57,898 bases of DNA, from positions 1-57,898 of the forward strand of contig JAGHER010000039.1 of the NCBI GenBank assembly GCA_017889125.1, written 5' to 3'. This stretch comes from Lachnospiraceae bacterium. GTDB taxonomy: Bacteria > Bacillota > Clostridia > Lachnospirales > Lachnospiraceae. The translations under genes were made by a program, and so were the position numbers. Below the pieces are notes generated by a model. It saw only the letters and a program-made list of their open reading frames with translations, had not been told where the DNA came from and did not search any database. Shown piece after piece: positions 35,420 through 43,095 of this stretch (position 1 is its first letter; each line of letters begins with the position of its first letter).

Positions 35420-36954
35420 TGGATAAATTTTATCATTCTGTCCGTCTGGATCCGGACCTTTGCAAGGGCTGCATCAACTGCATCAAGCGCTGCCCCACGG
35501 AAGCCATCCGGGTGCGGAACGGAAAAGCCCAGATCAACAGCAAATTCTGCATCGACTGCGGCGAGTGCATCCGCGTCTGTCCCCATCATGCGAAATACGC
35601 CATTTATGACCGGCCGGATGCCATCAAGCAGTATGAATACACCGTGGCCCTTCCCGCCCCCAGCCTTTACAGCCAGTTCAACAATCTGGACGATGTAAAT
35701 ATCGTCTTAAACGCCCTTCTTCTCATGGGCTTTGACGATGTGTTTGAGGTCAGCGCGGCGGCGGAGTTAGTGTCGGAGGCCACCCGCACCTACATCACCA
35801 CCCACCGGGACCAGCTTCCCTTTATCAGCACGGCCTGTCCCTCTGTGGTGCGGCTGATCCGGGTGCGCTTCCCCAATCTGATCTCCCACATGCTGCCCTT
35901 AAACCCGCCGGTGGAGGTGGCCGCCATGCTTGCAGTCAGCCAGGCCATGAAAAAGACCGGACTGCCCCGGGAAAAGATCGGCATTTTCTTCATCTCTCCC
36001 TGCCCCTCCAAGGTGACCTATGTGAAGTCCCCCTTGGGCAATGAATTCAGCCAGGTGGACCGGGTACTTGCCATCAAGGATATTTACCCGCAGCTTTTGT
36101 CCAGGATGAAGGCGGTGGGCAAGGACTACCCAGAAATCGGCACCTCCGGGAAAATCGGCATCAGCTGGGGACGGAGCGGCGGCGAGTCCAGCGGCCTTCT
36201 CTCGGAAAATTATCTGGCCGCCGATGGCATTGAGAACGTGATCCGGGTACTGGAGGATCTGGAGGATCAGAAGTTTACCAATCTGGAATTTATTGAGCTG
36301 AATGCCTGCAACGGCGGCTGCGTAGGCGGCATCCTTACGGTGGAAAATCCATACGTGGCCGAGACTAAGCTTAAGCGGCTCCGCCGGTACATGCCGGTGG
36401 CCCGCACCCACATGAGCCAGGAAGCCGAGGAGCTGATTCCCTGGACCACCGGCGTACAGTATGAGCCGGTATTCCGTCTGGGGAATACCATGATGGAAAG
36501 CTTCACCCGCTTAAACCAGGTGGAGCGGCTGTGCAAAAAGCTTCCCGGCCTGGACTGCGGTTCCTGCGGCGCGCCCACCTGCAAGGCTCTGGCCGAGGAC
36601 ATTGTCCGGGGGCAGGCCCAGGAAACGGACTGCGTTTATTATCTCCGCGAAAACCTCCACCGTCTGTCGGAGGAGGTATCCACCCTGGCCGATGACCTGG
36701 CCGCAGGCGACCGGGGCGGCCAGGAGACTCTGCGGATACTCAAAGAATATATCCACAGGATTTCCGATGAGATGAGCCTGTTAGACGGGCAGGAGGATGA
36801 CGGGGATAAGATAGCGTCTCAGAGCACGGACACTTCAAGCAGTGGGACATCTGGCAGTGAAGCATCTGGCGCTGAGGCATCTGGCAGGACAGGGGCAGTT
36901 CGGAACACAGTCCATCAGCAAAACACCCCTATAGAAGAAAAGGAGGATTCTTAA
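35419..36954 (+). CDS. HydA-like [FeFe] hydrogenase-related protein, probably sensory
   Basis: This 511-aa protein starts with two [4Fe-4S] motifs (CKGCINCIKRC, CIDCGECIRVC), followed by an H-cluster-type domain (~75-370). Its motifs are degenerate: STACPSVV for TSCCPxW, SPCPSKVTY for MPCxxKxxE, and NACNGGCVGG for the last motif. The four cluster-binding cysteines remain, but the proton-relay Cys is Ala, the Glu of motif 2 is lost and GGGQP is missing. A further Cys set follows (DCGSCGAPTC...C), then a Ser/Gly/Ala-rich tail with a 15-bp DNA repeat (36845-36892). These traits recall HsfB/HydS-type sensory hydrogenases. Confidence 0.88.
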   Translation: MDKFYHSVRLDPDLCKGCINCIKRCPTEAIRVRNGKAQINSKFCIDCGECIRVCPHHAKYAIYDRPDAIKQYEYTVALPAPSLYSQFNNLDDVNIVLNALLLMGFDDVFEVSAAAELVSEATRTYITTHRDQLPFISTACPSVVRLIRVRFPNLISHMLPLNPPVEVAAMLAVSQAMKKTGLPREKIGIFFISPCPSKVTYVKSPLGNEFSQVDRVLAIKDIYPQLLSRMKAVGKDYPEIGTSGKIGISWGRSGGESSGLLSENYLAADGIENVIRVLEDLEDQKFTNLEFIELNACNGGCVGGILTVENPYVAETKLKRLRRYMPVARTHMSQEAEELIPWTTGVQYEPVFRLGNTMMESFTRLNQVERLCKKLPGLDCGSCGAPTCKALAEDIVRGQAQETDCVYYLRENLHRLSEEVSTLADDLAAGDRGGQETLRILKEYIHRISDEMSLLDGQEDDGDKIASQSTDTSSSGTSGSEASGAEASGRTGAVRNTVHQQNTPIEEKEDS

Positions 36955-36957
36955 CCC

Positions 36958-37416
36958 ATGTATACTGTCCGGCAATTGATTGACAGCGAGCTTTTCGGCC
37001 TGCTGAATGAGGGGGATGATACGGAGCGGGAAATCACCGTTCCCTTCTGCTGCGACCTTTTGAGCGTAGCCATGGGACGCGCTCCTGCAGGCTGCGCCTG
37101 GGTGACGGTCATGGGCAACATGAATACGCTGGCCGTGGCCTCCTTAACTGACGCGGCCTGCGTCATTATGGCCGAGGGCTGCCTTCTGGATGATGTGGCC
37201 GCTTCCAAGGCAAAAATCCAGGGGATCACGGTACTCAAGACAGAGCTTCCCATCTTTCAGGCGGCTCTGGCCGTCCACCGGCTGCTTTCTGGGGAAGGGG
37301 CTGTTTCCGGCGCTGCTCCCTGTTTTGGCAAAGCTCCATATGCCGGTGAGACCCCCGGTGCCAGTGATGCTCCTGATGCCGGAGAAACTCCAGATACCGG
37401 TGAGCGCCCATGCTGA
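36958..37416 (+). CDS. DRTGG-domain protein, second copy, with repetitive tail
   Basis: This 152-aa protein carries a second DRTGG-type domain (residues ~1-110; MYTVRQLIDSELFGLLNEGD, WVTVMGNMNTLAVASLTDAA). It ends in a Pro/Gly/Ala/Asp-rich tail (ETPGASDAPDAGETPDTGE) encoded by short imperfect repeats. AAAAGGAGG precedes the start. It follows the hydrogenase-like gene by 3 bp and overlaps the PHP gene by 7 bp. It may form a pair with the first DRTGG protein. Confidence 0.78.
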   Translation: MYTVRQLIDSELFGLLNEGDDTEREITVPFCCDLLSVAMGRAPAGCAWVTVMGNMNTLAVASLTDAACVIMAEGCLLDDVAASKAKIQGITVLKTELPIFQAALAVHRLLSGEGAVSGAAPCFGKAPYAGETPGASDAPDAGETPDTGERPC

Positions 37417-38138
37417 GCCTTACCTACGACCTGCACCTTCATTCCTGCCTCTCCCCCTGCGGGGATGAAGAGATGACCCCGGCCAATATCGCTGGTATGG
37501 CGGCGGTACTGGGCCTGGACGTGATTGCCCTCACTGACCACAATTCCAGCAAAAACTGCCCGGCCCTGATGGCCGCCGCCAGAGAATACGGCGTTTTAGC
37601 CATCCCGGGGATGGAACTGACCACTGCCGAGGAGATCCATGCGGTCTGCCTCTTTGCCCGGCTGGAGGCGGCCCTGGATTTTGACCAGTATGTTTATCAG
37701 CGCCTGGTCCCCTTCCCCAACAAGGAAGAGATTTTCGGCCGCCAGCTGATTTATGACTGCCAGGATCAGATCTGCGGAACCATTCCCAATCTTCTAATCA
37801 ACAGCACGGAAATTTCCTTTGAAGGGCTTTGGGAGCTGGTGCGCTCCTTTGACGGCGTCATGTTCCCCGCCCACATTGACAAATCCTCCACCAGCCTTCT
37901 TTCCAGTCTGGGAATGATTCCTCCGGACAGCAAATTTACCACTGCTGAGGTAAAGGATTTGAAAAAACTGCACCAGCTGAAGCGGGATCATCCGTATCTG
38001 GAGCACTGCCGGATTATCAGCAATTCCGATGCTCATTACCTGGAACATATCCATGAACCGGAGCTTACCCTTCTGGCAGAAGAGAAAAGCGCGGAGGCCG
38101 TTATCCAAACGCTTCTGACTCCGCTTCTTCCGGGATGA
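37410..38138 (+). CDS. PHP-domain metal-dependent phosphoesterase
   Basis: This 242-aa PHP protein has metal-binding motifs DLHLHSCLSPCGDEEM, ALTDHNS, GMELTTAEEIH and SNSDAHYLEHIHE. Such proteins hydrolyse phosphoesters of nucleotides or small molecules. It is the last gene of the unit and overlaps the DRTGG gene. Together with the ATPase it could form a kinase/phosphatase pair acting on a shared signal; that is inference only. A terminator follows at 38226. Confidence 0.88.
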   Translation: MLSLTYDLHLHSCLSPCGDEEMTPANIAGMAAVLGLDVIALTDHNSSKNCPALMAAAREYGVLAIPGMELTTAEEIHAVCLFARLEAALDFDQYVYQRLVPFPNKEEIFGRQLIYDCQDQICGTIPNLLINSTEISFEGLWELVRSFDGVMFPAHIDKSSTSLLSSLGMIPPDSKFTTAEVKDLKKLHQLKRDHPYLEHCRIISNSDAHYLEHIHEPELTLLAEEKSAEAVIQTLLTPLLPG

Positions 38139-38225
38139 TGAGGAAATTTACAGTCGCACGGACATCCTGGCTCCCAGGATGCTCATGGCGCTTCCATCCA
38201 GATTTTCAGCAAAAAACAGTCAATT

Positions 38226-38265
38226 AATTCCCCTGCTGCAAATGCATTGACAGGGGAATTATTTT
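38226..38265 (+). terminator. Terminator after the PHP gene
   Basis: AATTCCCCTG and CAGGGGAATT form a perfect 10-bp stem with a 15-nt loop, followed by ATTTTG. Confidence 0.85.
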
Positions 38266-38282
38266 GTGCTATTTTTTATTTA

Positions 38283-38300
38283 GATATTTTTCTAAATATC
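38283..38300. promoter_or_regulatory. Operator-like inverted repeat upstream of sdpR
   Basis: GATATTT-TTCT-AAATATC is a perfect 7-bp inverted repeat with a 4-bp spacer, of the size bound by ArsR-family dimers. It lies 137 bp before the sdpR start and could mediate autorepression. Confidence 0.55.
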
Positions 38301-38437
38301 AAACTATTCATTTCCGTTGTATCTTCCTTCCAGGGAATTCTGGAAACTGGCAGAGGCCCTGCCGGGAAGAAGAAGCAGCAGAAATGCAGCAGCGGGAAAA
38401 AAGCGAAAAAAAACTTGGAGAGAAGGGAGGAGATGCC

Positions 38438-38704
38438 TTGGCATTTGGCGATACCTTTAAAGCACTGTCCGATCCTACCCGGCGGGAAATCCTGAACCTG
38501 CTGAAGGACGGCCCTCTATCAGCCGGTGAGATTGTTTCCCACTTTCCCATGACCGGCGCAACTATCTCCCATCATCTTTCGATCCTGCAGCAGGCAGGCA
38601 TCATCGATGGGGAAAAGAAAGGGAAATACATTTACTACACCCTGAATACCACAGTGATGGACGATATTCTCCGGTGGATTCTGGAACTGAAAGGAGAAAA
38701 CTGA
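38438..38704 (+). CDS. sdpR: SdpR-like ArsR-family autorepressor
   Basis: This 88-aa winged-helix repressor is close to SdpR in size and pattern (FKALSDPTRREILNLLKDG, MTGATISHHLSILQQAGII, GKYIYYTLNTTVMDDILRW). I place the start at TTG 38438, which follows GGGAGGAG and gives the normal SdpR length; the frame runs upstream but without a ribosome site. It is immediately followed by sdpI. In B. subtilis, SdpR represses sdpRI until toxin-bound SdpI sequesters it at the membrane. Confidence 0.88.
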   Translation: MAFGDTFKALSDPTRREILNLLKDGPLSAGEIVSHFPMTGATISHHLSILQQAGIIDGEKKGKYIYYTLNTTVMDDILRWILELKGEN

Positions 38705-38705
38705 C

Positions 38706-39362
38706 ATGAAAAATAAAAAACTCCGCATTATGGCTTACCTGATTCCCCTTCTCATGGCGGCCGTAACTGCCTGCCTTTACCGCCATCTGCCGGAGCAGAT
38801 CCCCACCAACTGGGGGATGGACGGCACGGTAACCTATGGTGAGAAATACGAAATCTGGCTGATTTCCGGTATGGGACTGATTTTTGCCCCTCTTTTTGAC
38901 TTCTGTCCCCGGATTGACCCCCGACGGGAGAATTACCGGAAATTCGGGAAATATTACGATGGCTTCTGCGTGGTTATGCAGCTGTTTATCGCCGCTGCCG
39001 CCGCCTTGATTCTTCTGGCTTCTTTCTTTCCCGGGCGGATTGCCGTAAGCCACATCGTCGCCGTCATGGTAGGCCTTCTGCTGATGGGCATAGGAAATGT
39101 GATGCCCAAAATTAAGAGCAACTTTTACATGGGCATAAAGACGCCCTGGGCCCTTTCCGATGAGGAGGTCTGGCGCCGCACCCACCGGCTTGGAGGAAGA
39201 CTCTTTGTCATTGCCGGTGCTGTGATGGTCCTGTCCATTCTTCTCCTTCCCCTAAAACCCGCCTTCATCCTGAGCATGATTTTCATCATGGCCGCCTCCG
39301 CCATTCCTTACGTCATGTCCTATCTGTGGTGGAAGGAGAAGCAGAAAAAAACCTTGACTTAA
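38706..39362 (+). CDS. sdpI: SdpI-family membrane immunity protein
   Basis: This 218-aa protein has about six transmembrane segments. The signature PEQIPTNWGMDGTVTYGEK near the N-terminus and GNVMPKIKSNFYMGIKTPW in the middle are diagnostic of SdpI, which protects against the SdpC peptide toxin and relays its presence to SdpR. It starts 1 bp after sdpR. No sdpABC toxin genes are in the window, so it may act against neighbours' toxins. Confidence 0.92.
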   Translation: MKNKKLRIMAYLIPLLMAAVTACLYRHLPEQIPTNWGMDGTVTYGEKYEIWLISGMGLIFAPLFDFCPRIDPRRENYRKFGKYYDGFCVVMQLFIAAAAALILLASFFPGRIAVSHIVAVMVGLLLMGIGNVMPKIKSNFYMGIKTPWALSDEEVWRRTHRLGGRLFVIAGAVMVLSILLLPLKPAFILSMIFIMAASAIPYVMSYLWWKEKQKKTLT

Positions 39363-39384
39363 AGTTCACTTTATGGTGTATGGT
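39354..39384 (+). promoter_or_regulatory. MerR-type promoter upstream of the DUF362 gene
   Basis: TTGACT (39354-39359) and a TATGGT -10 (39379-39384) are separated by 19 bp, and the spacer contains the palindrome TAAAGT-TC-ACTTTA (39360-39373). An over-long spacer with a central inverted repeat is the hallmark of promoters activated by MerR-family proteins. The -35 overlaps the sdpI stop codon. No merR gene is in the window. Confidence 0.65.
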
Positions 39385-39446
39385 ATAAGAGATAAGGAAG
39401 CCGAATTTTCCAGCTTCAGCAATTTTCGATCAAGGAGGAATTTACC

Positions 39447-40454
39447 ATGGCAATTCAGAAAATCCTGCCCGGAACGGGCGGCGACCGCTATATTCCTTAC
39501 AGCCAGCGCTCCGGCGAAACATCTCTGGTGTATTTCACGAGAGATCTTTCTGCAGAAGGACTCCGTAAGATTTCCAGCCGCGTAATAAACGCCGTCTCCG
39601 GAAAGATCGCCGTCAAGCTTCACACCGGCGAGAAAAACGGCCCCAACATTATCCCTCATACCTGGGTAGAAAGCCTCATCAAAAATGACCTGCCCGGCGC
39701 CTTCATCGTGGAAACCAACACTTACTACGAGGGCGACCGCTACACCACCGAGGGACATCAGGAAACCTTGAAGGTCAACGGCTGGACCTTCTGCCCGGTG
39801 GATATCATGGATGAGGACGGCACCGTCACCCTGCCGGTAAAGGACGGCAAATGGTTTACCGAGATGCATATGGGGAAAAATCTTACCAACTACGATTCCC
39901 TTTTCGTGCTCACCCATTTTAAGGGCCACGCAAAGGGCGGCTTCGGCGGCTCAGCCAAGAATATCGGCATCGGCTGTGCCGACGGGCGCATCGGCAAGGC
40001 CATGATTCACACCACCCCCGGCTCCCTGGACATGTGGGACATTTCCAACGAGGAATTTATGGAGCGGATGATGGAATCCGCCAAAGCTGTGGTGGATCAT
40101 TTTGCTCCCCGCATCGCCTTTGTCAATGTCCTCCGCAATATGTCCGTTTCCTGCGACTGTGAGGGCACGGCAGCCATGCCGGTGGTCACCCCCAATATCG
40201 GCATCCTGGCCTCTCTGGATATCCTGGCCGCAGACCAGGCCTCCGTGGATCTGGTATACGCTCTTAAGGAGAAGGACCACAAGGATCTGGTCTGCCGAAT
40301 GGAATCCCGCCACGGCCTGCGCCAGCTGACCTACATGAAGGAGCTGCACATGGGAAATGACCGCTACCATCTCATCGATATCGACAACGACGACGCGGAA
40401 ATCCTGCCTGCCGATGCAGTAAAAGGCGTGGTTCCCTTTGGGACGGAGAGATAG
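39447..40454 (+). CDS. DUF362-domain protein
   Basis: This 335-aa protein has the DUF362 pattern: KIAVKLHTGEKNGPNIIPH, PGAFIVETNTYYEG, FVLTHFKGHAKGGFGGSAKN and GIGCADGRIGKAMIH. The family often carries attached ferredoxin domains, but this protein has none. Its function is not established. AAGGAGG precedes the ATG. It is a single-gene unit behind a MerR-style promoter, which hints at induction by a chemical stress or metal. Confidence 0.88.
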   Translation: MAIQKILPGTGGDRYIPYSQRSGETSLVYFTRDLSAEGLRKISSRVINAVSGKIAVKLHTGEKNGPNIIPHTWVESLIKNDLPGAFIVETNTYYEGDRYTTEGHQETLKVNGWTFCPVDIMDEDGTVTLPVKDGKWFTEMHMGKNLTNYDSLFVLTHFKGHAKGGFGGSAKNIGIGCADGRIGKAMIHTTPGSLDMWDISNEEFMERMMESAKAVVDHFAPRIAFVNVLRNMSVSCDCEGTAAMPVVTPNIGILASLDILAADQASVDLVYALKEKDHKDLVCRMESRHGLRQLTYMKELHMGNDRYHLIDIDNDDAEILPADAVKGVVPFGTER

Positions 40455-40471
40455 CAGGTTTCTGTTCATGC

Positions 40472-40596
40472 CTGGCATTTTCACTTGCTGAAAATGCCAG
40501 ACCAGTACATGAAAAGTGGCCAAAGAATCCAGCCCATCGCCGCAGGCGATTTGGAATGGGCTGGATTTCGTTGCAGTTCACGTCCAGCGTGAACTG
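40472..40596. other. Three consecutive hairpins between the DUF362 gene and the deacetylase
   Basis: First, CTGGCATTTTCA/TGAAAATGCCAG (40472-40500) forms a perfect 12-bp stem. Second, AATCCAGCCCAT/ATGGGCTGGATT (40526-40567) forms a 12-bp stem with an inner CGCC/GGCG pair. Third, CAGTTCACG/CGTGAACTG (40574-40596) is a perfect 9-bp stem. None has a good T run. One may terminate the DUF362 transcript, but three in tandem is unusual. Confidence 0.75.
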
Positions 40597-40639
40597 TAAC
40601 GGTAGCAGAGCTTTCCCCCTTAGTTAAAGATTTATTAAG

Positions 40640-40668
40640 TTGTATCTTTATTTCATTCATTGTACAAT
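40640..40668 (+). promoter_or_regulatory. Promoter of the polysaccharide deacetylase gene
   Basis: TTGTAT (40640-40645) and TACAAT (40663-40668) are 17 bp apart, 38 bp before the start codon. Confidence 0.75.
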
Positions 40669-40705
40669 AAAGGACAGCAAATAAACTTTAATTAAGGGGG
40701 TTTTT

Positions 40706-41836
40706 ATGATGAGAAAAACATGTAAGGCCATCTTTGCCGCCGGGCTTCTGGCAAGTCTTTTGACCTTCCAGACAGCCTACGGCGCAAGCCCAATCGCAAA
40801 CGGAGCCACCATGATTATCCGGGTGGATGAGAACGGGCAGACCCAGAGAGAAAACCTGGAAAATGGAACGTCAGGTGAAGGACAGGCCGCGAACGGCGGC
40901 GCAGGAAGTCTCACCGGTACAGATACCAGTGCAGGCGCAGCTGCCAGCGGAGATCAGACCGCAGCAGGTACAGACGCAGGCGCAGTTGTCAGCGGAGATC
41001 AGACCAGCACAGGCGCAGACACCGCTGCTGATCTGACGCAGGCAGGCACAGCCGCAGACCCGACACAGCCTAATGTCGCAGCAGACCCAACACAGGCAGG
41101 GGCCATGACAGACCCCAACGCCTCCCCTGACGGAACCCTCCCCGAGGGCCAAACCGGTGAGCTGACCGAGCCCCTGCCCGAAACCGCCCAGCCAGTCCCG
41201 CAGCTTCCCGCCGGGATCCGTGCCCTTGACCCTACGAAGCCCATGATCGCCCTGACCTTTGATGACGGCCCCTACGCTCCTGTGGGAAACCGGATTATGG
41301 ACGTGATGAACCAGTACGGCGGCAAATGTACCTTCTTCATGGTAGGCAACCGGGTTCCCAGCTACACCGCAGAGGTGCAGCGGATGGTCAATGAGGGCTT
41401 TGAGGTAGCAAACCATACCCAGGATCACAAATACTTAAATCAGCTGGGCGCTGACAGCATCCGTGCCCAGGTGGAGGCCTGCAACAATACCATCCAGGCA
41501 GTCACCGGCGTGCGACCCACCCTGATGCGCCTTCCCGGCGGCAACAAAAACAGTACCGTGCTGGCCAACGTAAATATGCCCATCATCCTCTGGAACGTGG
41601 ACACCAAGGACTGGAAAAACCGCAACGCCCAGTCCGTAATCAATGCCGTGATGGGAAAGGTGAAGGACGGCGACATTGTGCTGATGCACGAGCTGTACAC
41701 CTCCACCGCCGAAGCCGTGGAAGCGTTGGTTCCCGCCCTCACCGCCCAGGGCTTTCAGCTGGTGACCGTCAGCGAACTGGCCTACTACAAGGGGCTGCCG
41801 CTGAATCCGGGGCAGATTTATAATTCCATACCATAA
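40706..41836 (+). CDS. Secreted NodB-type polysaccharide deacetylase
   Basis: This 376-aa protein has a signal peptide (MMRKTCKAIFAAGLLASLL, cleavage near AYGA). A ~115-residue Thr/Ala/Gly/Asp/Gln-rich linker with loose repeats (SGDQT, AADPTQ) follows. The C-terminal NodB domain (~170-376) shows TFDDGP with the catalytic Asp, the metal-binding NHTQDH, RLPGGN and WNVDTKDW. It likely de-N-acetylates peptidoglycan or another wall glycan, as PgdA does. AAGGGGG precedes the ATG pair at the start. It has its own promoter and a terminator at 41884. Confidence 0.9.
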   Translation: MMRKTCKAIFAAGLLASLLTFQTAYGASPIANGATMIIRVDENGQTQRENLENGTSGEGQAANGGAGSLTGTDTSAGAAASGDQTAAGTDAGAVVSGDQTSTGADTAADLTQAGTAADPTQPNVAADPTQAGAMTDPNASPDGTLPEGQTGELTEPLPETAQPVPQLPAGIRALDPTKPMIALTFDDGPYAPVGNRIMDVMNQYGGKCTFFMVGNRVPSYTAEVQRMVNEGFEVANHTQDHKYLNQLGADSIRAQVEACNNTIQAVTGVRPTLMRLPGGNKNSTVLANVNMPIILWNVDTKDWKNRNAQSVINAVMGKVKDGDIVLMHELYTSTAEAVEALVPALTAQGFQLVTVSELAYYKGLPLNPGQIYNSIP

Positions 41837-41883
41837 ATCAACATACCGCAGAGACGTGCGCCGCCAGGCGTACGTAGTCATAC

Positions 41884-41934
41884 AAAAATCAACCCATGCA
41901 AATCACATAATACGATTTGCATGGGCTGATTTTT
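41884..41934. terminator. Bidirectional terminator after the deacetylase
   Basis: A ~20-bp stem with one mismatch (AAAAATCA-CCCATGCAAATC against its complement) and a 9-nt loop ends in runs of T on either strand, serving the deacetylase and the convergent VOC gene. Confidence 0.9.
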
Positions 41935-41977
41935 CCAGGCTATTCCTTCTTCAGCAATTCATTCGTTCATTTCTTCA

Positions 41978-42349
41978 TTACTTCGCCGGAACAATCTCCA
42001 GCCAATACCCATCGGGATCATTGATAAAGTAAATCCCCATCTCCGGATTCTCATAACAGATGCAGCCCATCTCCTCATGCTTTTTATGGGCAGCCTCCAT
42101 GTCATCGGTGACAAAGGCCAGGTGGATCTCATTGTCCCCAAGATCGTAATGATCCTTCTCCCAGTCTCTTAACCAGGTCAGCTCCAGCTGGAAACCCGTG
42201 GCCCCATCCCCTAAGTAAACCAGGATAAAGCTGCCGTCTGCCGCTTCCTTCCGCCGCACCTCCTTAAGGCCAAGGGCCTCCTGGTAAAAGCGGATGGATT
42301 TCTCTAAATCCATAACATTGTAATTATAGTGTGCAAACTGAAAATTCAT
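41978..42349 (-). CDS. VOC-superfamily lactoylglutathione-lyase-like protein
   Basis: This 123-aa glyoxalase I-like protein has two beta-alpha-beta-beta-beta modules. Metal ligands of the GloA type are seen in FAHYNYNVMDLEKSIRFY (His), FQLELTW (Glu), IHLAFVTDDM (His) and WLEIVPAK (Glu). All four are present, so a metal-dependent lyase or isomerase activity such as methylglyoxal detoxification is possible. AGGAGG precedes the ATG. It is the most downstream of three leftward small enzymes. Confidence 0.85.
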   Translation of the reverse strand: MNFQFAHYNYNVMDLEKSIRFYQEALGLKEVRRKEAADGSFILVYLGDGATGFQLELTWLRDWEKDHYDLGDNEIHLAFVTDDMEAAHKKHEEMGCICYENPEMGIYFINDPDGYWLEIVPAK

Positions 42350-42448
42350 TTTTTCGTCCTCCTATTAATCCAAGCTTTTTTCTGAATCGCCGGATTTTCG
42401 TGCCCCTCAGCAATTTGCTCTATGAATCCGCAATCATTCTAATACGCA

Positions 42449-42979
42449 TCATAATAGCTTTTCATAGACGCGGTACCATTTCAAACCATACTTCTCTTCC
42501 AGTCCCAGGTCAATGGTCCCCCGATAGGCAAATCCGCATTTTTCATACAGCCGTATGGCGGAAAAATTCTCCTCAAACACATCAAGGCGTACCGCCCCGA
42601 TTCCTTTTTCCTTCCCCATACTGCAGGCATAGTCAAGAAGAGTTTTACCCACGCCCTTTCCGAAATAGTCGGGGCGGACGGCCAGCACATGGATCACATA
42701 GACGTTGTCCGGTGCGACCTCCACAGGCCAGTCCACCTGATCGTAGACCTCCTCCTGCTCATGGAGGTAAATCACACTTCCCACCACTTCTCCGTCCACT
42801 TCGGCGATATACAGCTCTCCCTGGGCAAAGCTTTCCTCCGCATGGGCCCGGACTGGGTAAATCCCTCGTATCCACCGGGGATGATTCTCATGGGTTTCCA
42901 GATAATCGTGAAGCCGCTCATACAGTGCGGCAACACGGTCCACATCCTGCTCTTCTGCAAGTCTTACTCTTATCTCCAT
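42449..42979 (-). CDS. GNAT-family N-acetyltransferase
   Basis: This 176-aa protein has the GNAT fold, with the acetyl-CoA-binding motif A in VRPDYFGKGVGKTLLDYAC and a C-terminal ENFSAIRLYEKCGFAYRG. An amine acceptor is expected but cannot be assigned. GGAGAGGGAG precedes the start. It lies 116 bp after the MBL-fold gene on the same strand, and the two may be co-transcribed. Confidence 0.88.
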   Translation of the reverse strand: MEIRVRLAEEQDVDRVAALYERLHDYLETHENHPRWIRGIYPVRAHAEESFAQGELYIAEVDGEVVGSVIYLHEQEEVYDQVDWPVEVAPDNVYVIHVLAVRPDYFGKGVGKTLLDYACSMGKEKGIGAVRLDVFEENFSAIRLYEKCGFAYRGTIDLGLEEKYGLKWYRVYEKLL

Positions 42980-43095
42980 ATCTTCTCCCTCTCCTTAGCA
43001 AGTCTGCTTCTGCTGTAAATCCTGCCCTTGGCATCTTTGTCTTGTCCCCCTGTTTCTGTCTCTCTCCGTGTCTGTCTCTACCAAACCGGCTGCAC

